A stretch of 64,000 nucleotides of DNA from Isoetes taiwanensis (GCA_021234155.1 JAJEKV010000055.1:787090-851089), one strand, 5' to 3'; shown: positions 32,389 through 45,461, numbered from the stretch's first letter. Translations and numbers: made by a program. Notes: generated by a model from the letters alone, not told the origin.

Positions 32389-32393
32389 ACCAA
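32389..32393. repeat. Target-site duplication of the Ty3/gypsy element, left
   Basis: ACCAA, matched exactly at 45462-45466. Confidence 0.9.
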
Positions 32394-34039
32394 TGTGACG
32401 CTCCCTGCTAAATATACGGCGCCCGGCCGTATACTCGGCAGGAAATCCCCCGTCCGGCTCGACAACCGCACAGGCCCTCCGTCTATCCCGCACTCTGGAA
32501 GCTCCGTAGTGCGGGAAGGGGACACGAAGGTGTCTTGCGCGCCCTTCCCCTATGGGATCCTATCACAGCGGAAGCATAAACACGTCAGAACTAGCAATAC
32601 AATACAATATGCTACCTCGAAGGGTAGCTCAATCGCATATCCATAGATGCAAAGAACATAATCATATGCCATAAAACATGAGAGGTCCTACCCGGTCCCC
32701 TCACGCGAAAGGAAGTCGATCGGACCGGATAGGCCTCAAGATAGAGCAGACCGAATCATAACAATGGCGGGGCTGGCATAAGACAATGGCTAGGGTTGAC
32801 CACTCCATCCGCCCCTCCCGTGCATACTTTGCGGATGGGCTAGATCAAGGCGTGGCATGACTCTAACCTTCCTGGATCACGCAATCCCATGGCATCACCC
32901 ATCTGGGACTACTCCAGGTTGCATCTCCCCGGTCCGACGAGGTAGGAAGGGTTGCATCTCCCCTCCCCGGGTCTAGCGGCTCCACCGCGGGCGGCTAGAG
33001 AATCGTGGTCGGCACACCCATTCGCACTGACCGAACCTCCCCCAAACAAGAGCCAAGCCGACACTTGCAACTCTTGAGAGGCGTGGCGACACCATTGCCC
33101 CGTGAGGTGTTTCCACCCATGCTCGCCCACAAGTGGCCAGACCACCATAAGCCTAGCCCACCACTGGGATCCCCCGGCCCCCACTCGGCAGGGATCCACC
33201 CTCCATCTTGCCTCTAGCCCCGTTGTGTGGTGCTGAGTCACATCATAGCTCCCATAGCCCGGCGGGTTCCTATGCACAGGCCGCACATAATAGGAACTAA
33301 GGGATCTACACTAGGAGCATACTACATATGGCCCTAGGTCTCTACCCCCCTTCCCAACACAATAGGAACAACATGATCAACCAACATCACATGAACATCA
33401 TGAATAATATCATATGAACATCTTAACCTAATCATACATATCTAACTATCAGTTAGGGTTCCCTGATTAGGGTTCAAGATGTTCAACAATGGTTCTAGGG
33501 TGGCTCTACACTAGACACGAAATACTAACCCATCTGGAATGCTAACTTCCAGATGAACTAACATGAACTCTACTCAACCTACCTCCTCCAGAAGCGCTTC
33601 CTCCCATCCCTGGCGTCTCCATGCTCCTTGACGAGGTTCGAAGACTTGCTCCCTCAACGATCATACGCACCTTCCGTGGGTCGCCGCCCCGTGCTAGGCT
33701 ATGATTTAACGATGCTCTAAACGGGGGTTTCGGGCACTTAGATGAGAGTTCAGTGCTAGGGTCGGGAAAGAGGTTTAGGTTAGGGTTAGAGCTAATATAG
33801 ATGTGGGTCCACATAGGATGCCATGTGGCACCACTAGGGTTAGGCCGTGTGGCGGTCTCCCAATAGGATAAGGCCATGTGGAAATGGGTCTTATCCTAAG
33901 GTTATCTAAGTTAAATAATTAACTTAGATGTGCACCCCTTGCCACTTTCTAAGGCATACAAGGCTACCTAGGTAGACTTGTATGGTGACGGGTCCAGGAA
34001 TATACGTATTTATAGCGTATATTCCTCTGGAACGTCACA
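32394..34039 (-). repeat. 3' LTR of the Ty3/gypsy element
   Basis: TG...CA ends, about 1646 bases. The element is on the minus strand, so this left copy is the 3' LTR. Confidence 0.95.
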
Positions 34040-34053
34040 TTCTCCCCCCCTTA
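34040..34053 (-). promoter_or_regulatory. Polypurine tract of the Ty3/gypsy element
   Basis: On the minus strand AAGGGGGGGGAGA lies directly before the 3' LTR; it is the primer for plus-strand DNA synthesis in this family. Confidence 0.8.
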
Positions 34054-34875
34054 GGACAATGCTGCCCTCAGCATTGCGCTAAGGTGACGAGCCTACTTGA
34101 TCCTGCAAAACAATACAAGAGCATACAATTAATTTTAAACGATCAACTTCCTATTAACAAGTTAAACGTCAAAATTTAGGCTATATTTGTACTTATACAA
34201 AATTATATAGCCTTAACAAGGTTACTTCTTACAATAATTCAAAACATTATTATAAGAGTTATTAGGGTTCATAATCTAAATTATGGTTCTCCCCATCTTC
34301 TCGTAATGCGCCCCATCTCGATGCTCTTCCTCACTTGCCCGCATTACGGAGCACATTACGTTAGTCTAATTAATAAGTTTGTGGTTTTAGGGGACCACCC
34401 CCCTTACCAATACCTTGCACTCGATCATGGCCCTTTCGGATTTGAGCTTAAGGACCATTTAAGATGATCCCATCATCGCCCATGATCAAGTGCTACCTTG
34501 TACTTTCTGCTACCCTGTCCGAAAATACCCTAGTGCATCATGCCCCAAGGGTTTTAAGCTAGGGAACGTCTCACGATCCCATCATTGCACATGATCACTT
34601 TAACCTTCACCATGACCCCCCTACGGCCAGGTGTGCGCCCCCCACATCGTGGCATAGGGAGCATCCGACCGATGTCCCATCATCGCACACCATGCCTTTC
34701 CTTCTCTCTCTCGCATGACCCTAGTGGTCATGCGCACCTCTTGGTGCATGTTGCCTAGGGAACGCCTTAAAGGCTTATCCCATCATCGCCCACATGTTCC
34801 AAGATTCTGGCATATGTATTCCACTAACTAGAATACACCTGCCAGAGCTAGAGGCTAACTAAGAAGCATACTAAG

Positions 34876-36200
34876 CTAACCTCCTGGCGAGTCGGGGTCG
34901 ACCAAGTCGGAGACGACTCGCCCATCAAACTCCTTCATAAACTCTGGGTATTGCTTCTCCAAATCTTGCTTCAATACCCAAGTTGCGTCTTCCACGGGCA
35001 AGTGCTTCCACTTGACCAAATATTGGAGGAACTGAGACCTCCTAGTCTTCTTGAATGACTTATCAAGAAGTAACTCAGGCACAATTTCCACTTGCTCTTC
35101 CGTCATTTCCAACAAGGTTGGAGTATCCAAGACCTCCTCAGGGTTAGGATTGTGCCTTTTCAATAAACTTACGTGGAAAACCTTGTGAACCTTCAGATGG
35201 GCCGGAAGATCCAACTTGTAGGCTTGGGAACCCACTCTCTCCAAAATCTTGAACGGACCAGCCCACCTAGGGGCAAGCTTCTTACAACTCCCAATCCAAG
35301 CTTAGCTTGCTTGACCTTGATCTTCAACCACACGCTATCGCCTACTTCAACTCTCTTACGGCCTTAGCATGCTTGTCGGCCACACTCTTTTGCCGACTTC
35401 TTGCTTTTTTCTAGGAGGTAACCCCTTACTTCTTCCACCAGCCGCCGCATATCACCTAGCATCTGGCGTGATACTTCCACCTTTGACACAGATTGTGCCA
35501 AGTATCCGGGTTAAGCATCGGTACCCGTAATTTACCATGAAAGGAGACATCCGAGATGACTCCGCTGGCACTATTGTAGGCGAACTCCACCAAGTGGATG
35601 TACTCATCCCACTTGGACCGCTTTGTTCCACACAAAGCTTCAAGCATATCCTCGATGATGCGATTCGCCCCTCTCCGTCCCGACCATCCTGCTTGGGGAT
35701 GATATGCCGTGCTCATGGAGAGCTTCGTGCAATCGTGCTAAAGAGGTCTTGCCAAAAGGCACTCATAAATTTGGAATCCCTATCTGAAATTATCTCTCGA
35801 GGCATGCCATGGAGTCTAAAAATCTCCTTTACAAATAGCTTGGCAAAGATCTAATGCGGTGTCCAGAATTTCAAGGCACAAAATGTGCCATCTTAGATAA
35901 CTTGTCTCACGACAACCATCAATGCATCCTTGCCTCAAGAGTTCTAGGGAGTCCGTGATAAAATCCATACTTATGACCTCCCACTTAGCATTTGGCACCG
36001 CCAACGGCTCTAAGGCTCGAAATTGAGCTGCTCCTTTGGTCTCACGGGACAACCGCACTCCCCGAATATACCCAAGCTATCTGCTTCTTCATCCCCGCCG
36101 TAAATAACTACTTGAATCTTGAAGTAGGTCTTCATAAACCCCGTGATGCCCTCAAGCTATTGGGCTGTTGTGTGTGTCATGAAGAATTAGCTTCCTTACC
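34876..36200 (-). mobile_element. Integrase region with C-terminal chromodomain-like segment (Ty3/gypsy)
   Basis: The minus strand holds integrase-core remnants including STAYHPQAGWSGRR near 35710. The C-terminal part follows with SQAYKLDLPAHLKVHKVFHV, then FLQYLVKWKHLPVEDATW, a chromodomain-like segment that places the element among the chromoviruses. Broken fossil. Confidence 0.85.
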
Positions 36201-36259
36201 CCCTCGATGATTCTGCACACACAACTTATGCTTGTGATACAACAAAGTTGCCTTCCTTC

Positions 36260-36941
36260 TTATAATGCTTGAAGGCCTCCCCTCCTTATCCTGCTTCTAG
36301 CCTCTCTAGAAAGGCTTTCCCATACTTCCTTGAAATCTTCATCCAAAGGCAGGGTCTCCTTAATCTTCTTACCAAACTCACTCGAAAGAGTGGAAATCGC
36401 GTTACAATGCCTTCTTGTCTCAAGCGGTCTCCTGGAGAGAGCATCTGCCACAACATTAAGCTTGCCGGGCTTATATACTATATCAAAAATCGTATTCCTC
36501 AAGGAATTCCATCCACCTCCTTTGCCTTAGGTTGAGGAGTGGTTGGGTGAAAAGATACTGGAGGCTCTGGTGATCAGTATCTAACTGAAACTTCCTTCCC
36601 AGCAAATAGTGCCTCCAAATCCTTAGTGCCCTGACAATGGCTAGGAGCTCCTGATCATGGGTTGGGTAGCGTTGCTCGGCGTCGTTCATCTTCTTCGAGT
36701 CGTAGGCGACTACCCTTTCTTCTTGCATCAAGATCGCCCTCGTTATCTTGCTTGCATCCGTGGGCCACAAGCTTGTCTTTACTTGGGTCCGGAAGGACGA
36801 AACCGGAGCTGATGTTAAGGCCTCCTTGAGCTTCTCAAAGGAAACTTGGACTTTCTCTAGCCAATGTGCTCTCCAATCTTTCACCTTAACGCTCTTAGTG
36901 AGGTCCGGCCAAAGGGGACGCCACTTAGCAAAGTCCTTCAC
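36260..36941 (-). mobile_element. RNase H region of the Ty3/gypsy element
   Basis: The minus strand carries TDASKITRAILMQEE, YPTHDQELLAIVRALRIWRH and LDTDHQSLQYLF, the Ty3/gypsy RNase H signature, followed by the linker towards integrase with VADALSRRP. The fragment at the right end of the window (63734-64000) is a close relative. Confidence 0.9.
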
Positions 36942-36999
36942 TTAACTTTCTCGTAATATCCCGCTAACCCAAGAAAGCTTCTTACTTCGCTACATTCCT

Positions 37000-37918
37000 T
37001 GAGCCGGCCAATCGACTCATCGCTTCAATCTTTATGGGTCGGTGGAAATCCCTTCCGCCGATATTACATGGCCCAAGTACTCCACTCTTTGGGTAGCAAA
37101 GTGGCATTTGGAGAGCTTGCCATATTAAGCGGTGTCGCCTCAACTTTTCCAACACCCTTCTCAAATGCTGATCATGATCTTCAATGGACTTGCTGTAGAC
37201 TAGGATGTCGTCAAGAAAACAATGACAAACTCATCTAGAAATTCCCCAAGACGCCGCTCATGAGGCGATAAAAGTTGCTTGAGCGCTCGACAACCCAAAG
37301 GGCATTACATCGTGAACTCAAAGTGACCATACCGCTGCTCAAGGCGGTCTTATGGATATCCTCTTCCTTTATTCTTATCTGATGGTACCCTGACCTTAAG
37401 TCAATTTTTGAGAATACCCTTGCTCCTTGGAGCTGGTCCATCAAATCATCTGCCCTTGGCAATGCATACTTATTCTTTATTGTCTGCTTGTTGAGCTGGC
37501 GGTAGTCTATGCACATTCTTAAGCTCCCATCTTTCTTCTTCACAAAGAGTATAGGTGCTCCAAAAGGAGATACACTTGCTCTAATAAACCCAAGCTTAAG
37601 CAATTCCTGGAGCTGCTTCTTGAGTTCTATCAATTCTGGGGTGCTCATCCTGTAAGGTGCCTTGCTGGTAGGCTTAGCATCTGGAGCTAATGTGATTTCA
37701 CATTCTACACCCCTATAAGGTGGTAATTGCCGGATTTCATCCGGGAAATACATCCTTAAATTCCGAGATAAGCCTTTGCTACCGGCCCGGCAACTGATTC
37801 CCCTTTTGATCGCCTTCCATCCCCGCTTATTGGGCTCAATTGCCACTAACCTCAAAATATAATCCACCTTATTTCTTTCTATACTTTTCCTTAGGTGCTT
37901 CAAGGAAATACATTGCAT
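37000..37918 (-). mobile_element. Reverse transcriptase region of the Ty3/gypsy element
   Basis: The minus strand shows [38 protein letters not shown] and [15 protein letters not shown] in the expected order for a Ty3/gypsy RT. Confidence 0.9.
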
Positions 37919-38147
37919 AGAAGGAGCTGCCTTCTTTTACCTTTCACTATGAATTTGCTTTGCCGTCCGGTGTCGCCATGGCGACTTCGCTAAGGGGTCA
38001 CAATCAATCATGGCTTTGGCTGGCTTCAAGAATTCCATGCCTACTATAAGGTCATACCTTCCAATCTCCATGACTTCGCCCCCCATCGGCCACTTCACTT
38101 CCACTAAAGGTCTATGTCGAATGTGATCCTCCTCCCCTTAGTGTGAT

Positions 38148-38453
38148 TTAATGGCCATTTGCCATAGCAACCGGCCTTGGCTTAGACTTCAATACCTTAT
38201 TCTTCATTAGGCAGCCAGCCCGGGAGAGGCGGTTATGAGAGCTACCTGTGTCTATGAGGACTACATATGGATTACTATCTATGATCCCATCAGCCGCAAT
38301 GACTGTTGATTGATCCTCAATATCACCTGACTCAATGTTTGCACATATATGACACTCACCATCTATGAAGTCCTCGGGCCTCATGCCGGTCGCCGCTTTC
38401 ATCCGCCTCGCTGGAGAATCCCAATCCATAAGCTCGCCCAAAGCCGCCTGCAT
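38148..38453 (-). mobile_element. Protease region of the Ty3/gypsy element
   Basis: Contains VVLIDTGSSHN, the D-T/S-G active-site motif of the aspartic protease, between gag and RT. Confidence 0.75.
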
Positions 38454-38466
38454 GACGAATGGGCAA

Positions 38467-39681
38467 TCATGTGTCCGGTGTCCCGGGCGGAAGCACCAAA
38501 CAAAGCTTCTTCTCGATACACTCGCCTCTTCTCTTTCGCCGACTATCTAGGATACGCTTCAAGAATCGCCTCGATGCATTCTGTGGCTTACGGTCCCCAA
38601 AGGTCTTACCCTGGGCCCTTTCATGCTGCCGCCCCTCTGGCGTAGTAGCTGCTGATTGCTTACTCTGGTATTGCCCTTGGTACTGCCCTGAAGCTTTACT
38701 CTTGAAGGCCGACTGTTTCTCTTCTGGAGTTGATGGTGCTTCCTCCAAGCTTATAGCTTTGTCTTCTTCTGCCACCACTGACTTTGGGTTGATTGCTCTA
38801 ACAAGCCTCTTGATATTGCTGTTCAACCCTTCGATGTAGGTGTCAACCGCTTGTCTTTCTGATACCCCGGGAACATGGAGCCTGAGCCGCATAAATTCCT
38901 CTGTATACTTTGCTACTGACAATGTACCCTGGTTCAGCCTATAGAACTGCTGGATCTGCCTGCTAGTGTGCGATCTTGGCACATAATGCTTGCGGAAAGC
39001 TTTGCTGAATGTCTTGAATCTGCAACTGTTTCTTTTGAGCTTGTTAGACTTAGCATAGCCTTTCCACCAGATTCTAGCTGCTCCTATCAAGTTTGATGTA
39101 GCAACTTTCCCTATATCTTTGTCCTTCATGCTATAAGAGTTGCCGAATTCTTCCATTTCGTCAAGCCATGCTTCTGCTTCCATACCTGACCTATCCTTTC
39201 CTGAGAACTGACCCAACTTCCTTGTCTTCCACACATTGCTCATAGCACTGTCAACCTTCTTCTGATAGTCATCCGCCTTCCTTGCCCTGGCTCTTACCTC
39301 GCGGAGGCTCTGGACTCACTTTCTCGAGCTAGAACTGCTATGACTGGCTGGCGTGTCCATGAGCTGGAGCTAGGTGGAGTTGGAGATCTTCTGTTTCTCC
39401 TTTTCCTCTTCCTGTCTCTGACATTCCCCTGATTATCTTGCCCTTCCTGCTGTGGACCCTCCTCGATGCCTTGCTGAGGTAGCGGTGGAGGTGGTGGTGG
39501 AGCAGGTGCATATTCTTGGGCATTCATCAATGGGGTGGCCTGAAGGATCAGCCGGTGCATCCGGTTCCTCATCCGGACGAAGCTCTCGCTGATTGCTTCC
39601 GGCTCCTGTATCATCGCCGTTGTTGTCATCCTGATCACGTCCGAATAGGTTCCTGCAATACTTGTTATTTGGGTTACACAT
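38467..39681 (-). mobile_element. Gag region of the Ty3/gypsy element
   Basis: The core (39243-38467) has AEAWLDEMEEFGNSYSM, ARIWWKGYAK and YTEEFMRLRLHVPG, typical of the retrotransposon gag domain. Upstream (39294-39681) lies a Pro-rich and Arg-rich N-terminal part. Broken fossil. Confidence 0.85.
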
Positions 39682-40543
39682 TAATCATTCCTTCTTACAA
39701 TTGATGTTAGGCGTAAAGAAATTATATGAAAATTCCATTTACAAGTCAAGATCATGGTAAGACATTAATTAGCATTTCAAAATACATTTCATAAGTTACA
39801 TGATAATAGCGAAAAGAGTTACAATACACTTGATTAATTAATAAAAACAAGTCTTCCATCAACGATGTCGCTTGAAGAAGTTCTTGATTTTCTTGAATGT
39901 TGTGCCCTTGCCCATGTTCTGAAGGATTCTTGCCGCCGATCCTCCCTCCAATGCTCTTGCCAATTGTGGTGCCGGAAGTTCTGTGCGCTTGCCGCCACTA
40001 TCGACAAGTCGATCCCCGAGGTGGCCTCTTGGGTCGAGGGCATGAAGGGCTACTGATCTTTGAAGAGAATTACATGGTCCATCCCGAAATCTATCCCGGG
40101 CGTGGTGTCCAAAGCCTGAAAGTGCTATGAGGAGCGCCACGGATTCTTCACCCCTTGGGCTGAACTCCTTGTGGAAGACTATCATCCGCCCCGGCTAAGG
40201 GCCTAAGATAGTACCCGAGTGATTTACCCCTGCGGCGGCCCCGCGGCTCCCGTGATTTTTCCTTTGAGCTGCCTCGCCCGAACACATCTATTGGCGTAAG
40301 ATCTTCGCGGGTCCTCCACATCGTTGTTCGCGCTCTCCAAATTGATGTTTGCTAGATGATTCGCGCATACTCCCCGAGCGACCGGTCGGCCGGAGCTTGG
40401 GCCTCTTCCCGTTTGTACAACCCGCTGGATTTCTTGAAACTCTTCTTCCGGGATGATGGGTTCCCGCTGAAACAAACATGTACCTAATCTGTTGATATGC
40501 CCGGATGTCCGGCATAGTTTCCCTCAGATAGGAGTGTCGCCGG

Positions 40544-41374
40544 CTACCTCCCGTGGAATCTCTTGGTAGGAGTAGTCGATGAAGTCACTACCCCTGCTTC
40601 TTGTGCCATAAGGCTTAGGAGCTCATCGATCCTGAGGCCCTCCTCTTGGCAATAGGGAAGGTTAAGGATGTCGGTGGCGAATATGTACTCCTCGCCGTCG
40701 ATGATCACTGGGGTGAGGGCCGTGATGCCTACTGGGGGTTCGAAGTCCCGCCTTAGTGCTTCCTGTTGTTGAGCTAGGCGCCTCTCCATCCTTCTTGCCT
40801 CCCTTATCTCCCAACTTGGGTTCTCTTCCTCCTCCTCTTCGTAATCCTGCTCAATCTGCAACATGGGTGCTTGTGATGTGGAGCCGTAACGCTCGTATGC
40901 CGTAGTCTCGATCTCATGGATGCGTATCTGGGCTGCCGCTGCCCGAGTGTCGAGAGGTGCTAAATCCAAAGGTTGAATTGACGGCTCCCCCAGTTGGTTA
41001 ACTGCCCTGTACTGCATGAATAAGGCTAAAGCTGCTTGGTTTGAGACATACCTATGCCTATGATGTTTACACGTCATGTAGTCGGGCATGTTTCTGGTTC
41101 TATCCCAGAGCCTATTCTTGCCCCTGGATCCCCCACCTATGGCTTGGGTAATAGTGTCTAAGGAAACCCATTTCCCTCCCCTAGGTGGCAAGCTAACTTC
41201 CCCGGGTAGAATGTGCTGATCATATTGGCAAATGATGTCAGTGTAGTAAGGAGTTCTAGTTAAGGTGGCATGAAGATCAAAGAGGTGGTCAAAGACATGA
41301 AAGGCTTGCTCAGCAGGGAATTCACGGATGTGATTGGAGTCATTGTACCATCTAACAAAGCTTGATGGCGCCAT
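40544..41374 (-). mobile_element. Extra 276-residue open frame between 5' LTR and gag (Ty3/gypsy)
   Basis: A long minus-strand (element-sense) frame starting MAPSSFVRWYNDSNHIREF, with a Glu-rich and coiled-coil-like middle (EEEEENPSWEIREARRMERR). It matches no gag, pol or envelope feature I know, and it has no signal peptide or membrane segment. It could be a captured gene, a gag-like accessory protein or an N-terminal gag part. Confidence 0.6.
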
Positions 41375-41659
41375 TGAGCAAAGATGGCTATGAAAAATGG
41401 TTGCTAGGAATAAGCAAAGTACTAGAAAATCGCCAAAGGGGCTGAGAGCAGTTCTGATGGGAAAAAAATGACAAATGAGGCCCTTTTATAGACTGGGAAT
41501 GCCTCGGGTTCTGTGCACAAAGGTTCTTGATGGGAGAAGACCTCAAATCTATGGCCATGGGTGTCCAAATGAACTATCATGAAGTGCAATTCTAAACAAA
41601 GCAAAGCAAGAAACACTACATGGCAGTTTGTTGGGTCAAAATTGGTCAACTTTGGGCAA

Positions 41660-41955
41660 AATTGGGCGAAATCGGGTGGCGTCACGAGAATTAGCTCTGC
41701 GTCGGGGCGCAGACGCCAGCGTTTTGGGCGACGCGACGACCGTTTTCGGGTCAATTTAATTTCTATGAGGGGTTTTTGGGAATTTAAACATCCTAACATG
41801 ACTTCTCAGCATGATTCTAACCTAACTAGCAACTTTTCTTACTTAATTGGGACACCTATAAGTATCAAAATGCCGAAATCGGGTGGCGTCGCGAGAAATG
41901 GCTCTGCGTCGGGGTCGCAGAGTGGTTTTTCGCGATGCGACCCGGTTTCGCCAGT
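41660..41955. repeat. Direct repeat in the leader of the Ty3/gypsy element
   Basis: A GC-rich block with AAATCGGGTGGCGTC and GCTCTGCGTCGGGG occurs at about 41669-41745 and again at about 41876-41950, just upstream of the extra open frame in element sense. Confidence 0.7.
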
Positions 41956-42379
41956 TTGGCCATTTTTTTGACTAATTAGACTAGGATTTCTAACTAATTA
42001 ATTTTCCTTTCAACATCCCAATTATAATGGTTAAAACTAAAGTAAAAATTGAGCTATTCAAACACATTTTTATACATAATTGAAATTACTTTTCAACAAA
42101 ATTTTATATTTATAGGAGGAAACTTAACAAGTACATTAATTTACACAAAATTTCATCCTCAAGGCCGTTCCTTGCGGATGCGATGCGCCAAGTGTATGTC
42201 CTTGGGCATCAAGGTCACCCTCTTCGCGTGGATCGCACAGAGGTTCCCTTCTTCGAGCAGGTTAGGTGAGCTCGGCCTCGGTGACCACAGCACCCGAGGA
42301 GTTGTGGCGGCGTCACCTGCCAGTCGGTGGCGAACTCCTGCATCACCTCACATGAGCCGCTCGAGCGGCTTCTTCCCTA

Positions 42380-43290
42380 ATCGAGGAGATTAGTGCCTTT
42401 GTTGAAAGTGTCTAATCTCGGGAAGACCTTCTGGGTGTGTCGAATTAGGCCCGTGATGGACCTTCTTAGCCAAAGCTTCTCGGGTCGTGGCCCGGTTTTG
42501 GGCTGATTCTTTGGTGGCGGCCCCCTCCGCGGTCGCGTTGGGCGTTTTGCCGGCAGTACCAATCATTATACCTCGTCCACCGACGGAGGTATTCCTGGTA
42601 TGCTTTGAGGCGGCGTCTGAACAGGCGTTCCTCCTTTATGGCTTGAGCGGGCCTTCGCCCGCCTTCTGCTTCTTGATCACCTTAGGTGGCTCGGGCCCTG
42701 GGGGTAAGGTGGTCTTGGGTCAGGCGCCCTCCTCACGCTCCTCTTCCTCTTCAACCTCCTCTTCTACCTCCTCCGTGCGGTTCTTCAATAAGGCCGGTGC
42801 GTGCGAGGCGGTCGTTCCTTCTCTTCGTTCTTCTCTCTTGCTCCGCAACTCGCTCCGTTCCCTCTTCTTCCCTAGCTGCCCTCTCGTCTGGCCCTTTCGG
42901 CAACCTTCTCCTTGCCCTTCTTCTTGGCCTTGAAGGGCCCATACCTCTTAGATGCAGTGTTGGGGTTGCTCTTCCACACATTCTTCCGCCCATTTTGTCC
43001 AAAAGCCGAGTGGCCGGGATTCTCCGGTTCTCGGGTGCCTGGCGGTGACGAGCCTCTTTGCTAGGTGCGTTACGCTTTCGGCGTCGTGGTAGGTCGCGTC
43101 GGCTGGCTGGCTGGAGGAAACTCCTCTTCGCTGGCCGGTAGAAGGTGCTCGGGGACCTTCTTGACGTGCCGCCCTGCTGCCTTTGCGCCATGGAGAGGGT
43201 GGGCCTAGTGCCGTTTCCTGTAGGTTTGCTTGGTTCTTGCCATACTTAACGGTAGGGAAAACAGATGACGTAAGGCTGATCAAGAGAGAT
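42380..43290 (-). mobile_element. Leader region with an Arg-rich open frame (Ty3/gypsy)
   Basis: A 146-codon minus-strand frame (42751-43191) is dominated by Arg and Glu and lacks a known domain. It may be coding in part or simply GC-rich leader. Confidence 0.3.
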
Positions 43291-43803
43291 AGGGTGGAGG
43301 AGAGTTTGGAGGGAAAATGAGGTGTCAGGGTTATTTAAAAAGGGAGGGTCCCTGGGAATATTCTCCTACCATTAATAGGCCTACTTATTAGCCCCCCCTA
43401 TTAATTACACCATAGTACCCTTAGTATTAGTATATGTTTAATTCTTAATACACATAAAAATTCGTATTATACCTTTAGAATTTCAAATTTCCTAATAGTT
43501 TGAAGTATTAGTTATAGATTTGCGCCATTTTTCACCCAGGTCTCCGATTGGCATGATTCTTCGACCCATTTTAGGTGAAATTTGATGCAGATGCATAATT
43601 TTTACTCCAAATTTACTAGAAGGTAGATTTGACTCACTCATTTCTTCTAATTTAGCCTAATCTCGAACCTACTACCTAGGGAAAAAAAATTTTCCCCCCA
43701 TTTTCGAGGCTTGCTGGTGGAAACTTCTATTTCTCACCCCTATAGGCTTGTTAGACTACTTTTATGGTTGTGGTCAGTGCTAGTTCTTGGTCAACCAAGA
43801 ACA

Positions 43804-43818
43804 TCGCTCTGATACCAT
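43804..43818 (-). promoter_or_regulatory. Primer binding site of the Ty3/gypsy element
   Basis: Directly inside the 5' LTR the minus strand reads TGGTATCAGAGC, complementary to the 3' end of initiator methionine tRNA, the usual primer of plant LTR elements. Confidence 0.9.
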
Positions 43819-45461
43819 TGTGACGCCCTCAAGCAATATCTACGGGCCCTACCCAGATACTCGGCAGAAATCCCCGTCCCGCTCGACAACCCAGACCCTC
43901 CTCCGCCTATCCCGCAAGACTCGAAGTCTCAGTAGCGGGAAGGGGACACGAAGGTGTCTTGCGGCGCCCTTCCCCTATGGGATCCTATCACGCCGAAGCA
44001 TAAACACGCCGTAACTAGCAATACAATACAATATGCTACCTCGAAGGGTAGCTCAATCGCATATCCATAGATGCAAAGAACATAATCATATGCCATAAAA
44101 CATGAGAGGTCCTACCCGGGCTCCGACGCGAAAGGAAGTCGACTGACTGGATAGGCCTCAAGATAGAGCAGACCGAATCATAACAATGGCGGGGCTGGCA
44201 TAAGACAATGGCTAGGGTTGACCACTCCATCCGCCCCTCACATTGCATACTTTGCTTGCGATGGGCTAGATCAAGCCGTGGCATGACTCTAACCTTCCGG
44301 ATACGCAATCCCATGGCATCACCCATCGGGACTACTCCAGGTTGCATCTCCCTGGTCCGACGAGGTAGGAAGGGTTGCATCTCCCCTTCCCGGGGTCTAG
44401 AGGCTCCACGGGCGGCTAGAGAATCGTGTCGGCACACGATTCGTACCCGACTGAACCTCCCGAAACAAGAGCCAAGCTGACACTTGCAACTCTTGAGAGG
44501 CATGGCACCATTGCCCTGTGGAGGTGTCCGGACCCATGCTCGGCCCACACGAAGTGACCGACCATAAGCCTAGCCCACTGTGGGATCCCCCGAAGCCCCC
44601 ACTCGGCAGGGATCCACCCTCCATCTTGCCTCTAGCCCCGTTGTGTGGTGCTGAGTCACATCATAGCTCCCATAGCCCGGCGGGTTCCTATGCACAGGCC
44701 GCAATTATAATAGGAACTAAGGGATCTACACTAGGAGCATACTACATATGGCCCTAGGTCTCTACCCCCTTCCCCCACACAATAGGAACAACATGATCAA
44801 CCAACATCACATGAACATCATGAATAATATCATATGAACATCTTAACCTAATCATACATATCTAACTATCAGTTAGGGTTCCCTGATTAGGGTTCAAGAT
44901 GTTCAACAATGGTTCTAGGGTGGCTCTACACTAGACACGAAATACTAACCCATCTGGAATGCTAACTTCCAGATGAACTAACATGAACTCTACTCAACCT
45001 ACCTCCTCCAGAAGCGCTTCCTCCCATCCCTGGGCGTCTCCATGCTCCTTGGCCGAGGTTCAAGACTTGCTCCCTCAACGATCATACACGCACCTTCCAG
45101 GCTTTGCTCCTGTGCTAGGCTATGATTTAACGATGCTCGAAACGGGGTTTCGGGCACTTAGATGAGAGTTCAGGTGCTAGGTCAGGGAAAGAGGTTTAGG
45201 GTTAGGGTTAGAGCTAATATAGATGTGGGTCCACATAGGATGCCATGTGGCACCACTAGGGTTAGGCCGTGTGGCGGTCTCCCAATAGGATAAGGCCATG
45301 TGGAAATGGGTCTTATCCTAAGGTTATCTAAGTTAAATAATTAACTTAGATGTGCACCCCTTGCCACTTTCTAAGGCATACAAGGCTACCTAGGTAGACT
45401 TGTATGGTGACGGGTCCAGGAATATACGTATTTATAGCGTATATTCCTCTGGAACGTCACA
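43819..45461 (-). repeat. 5' LTR of the Ty3/gypsy element
   Basis: About 1643 bases. Near identical to 32394-34039 in its plus-strand right part; more different in the left third. Confidence 0.95.

Larger units (their letters stand above)
32394..45461 (-). mobile_element. Ty3/gypsy chromovirus with two LTRs, about 13.07 kb
   Basis: The structure is complete: two LTRs of about 1.64 kb starting TGTGACG and ending CGTCACA, a 5-base target duplication, a primer binding site, a polypurine tract and the domains gag, protease, RT, RNase H, integrase and chromodomain in chromovirus order on the minus strand. The coding region is broken in many places (of the order of ten or more), so it is a fossil. 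The last 650 bases or so of the two LTRs are nearly identical, which speaks for a fairly young insertion. The region between the 5' LTR and gag is unusually long (over 4 kb) and holds an extra open frame. Confidence 0.95.

Noticed and set aside
33005-33286. Open frames on both strands inside the LTR
   Set aside because: Both LTRs are non-coding GC-rich repeats, and the frames are not kept between the two copies.
37235-37918. A host reverse transcriptase gene
   Set aside because: It lies between the LTRs and in register with the gag, protease and RNase H of the chromovirus.
40544-41374. An envelope gene in the chromovirus
   Set aside because: It lies before gag, not after pol, and has no signal peptide, membrane segment or Cys pattern of an envelope protein.
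45190-45215. Telomere repeat (TTTAGGG/TTAGGG)
   Set aside because: Only two to three units, and they lie inside the 5' LTR of the Ty3/gypsy element; the same text is in the other LTR.
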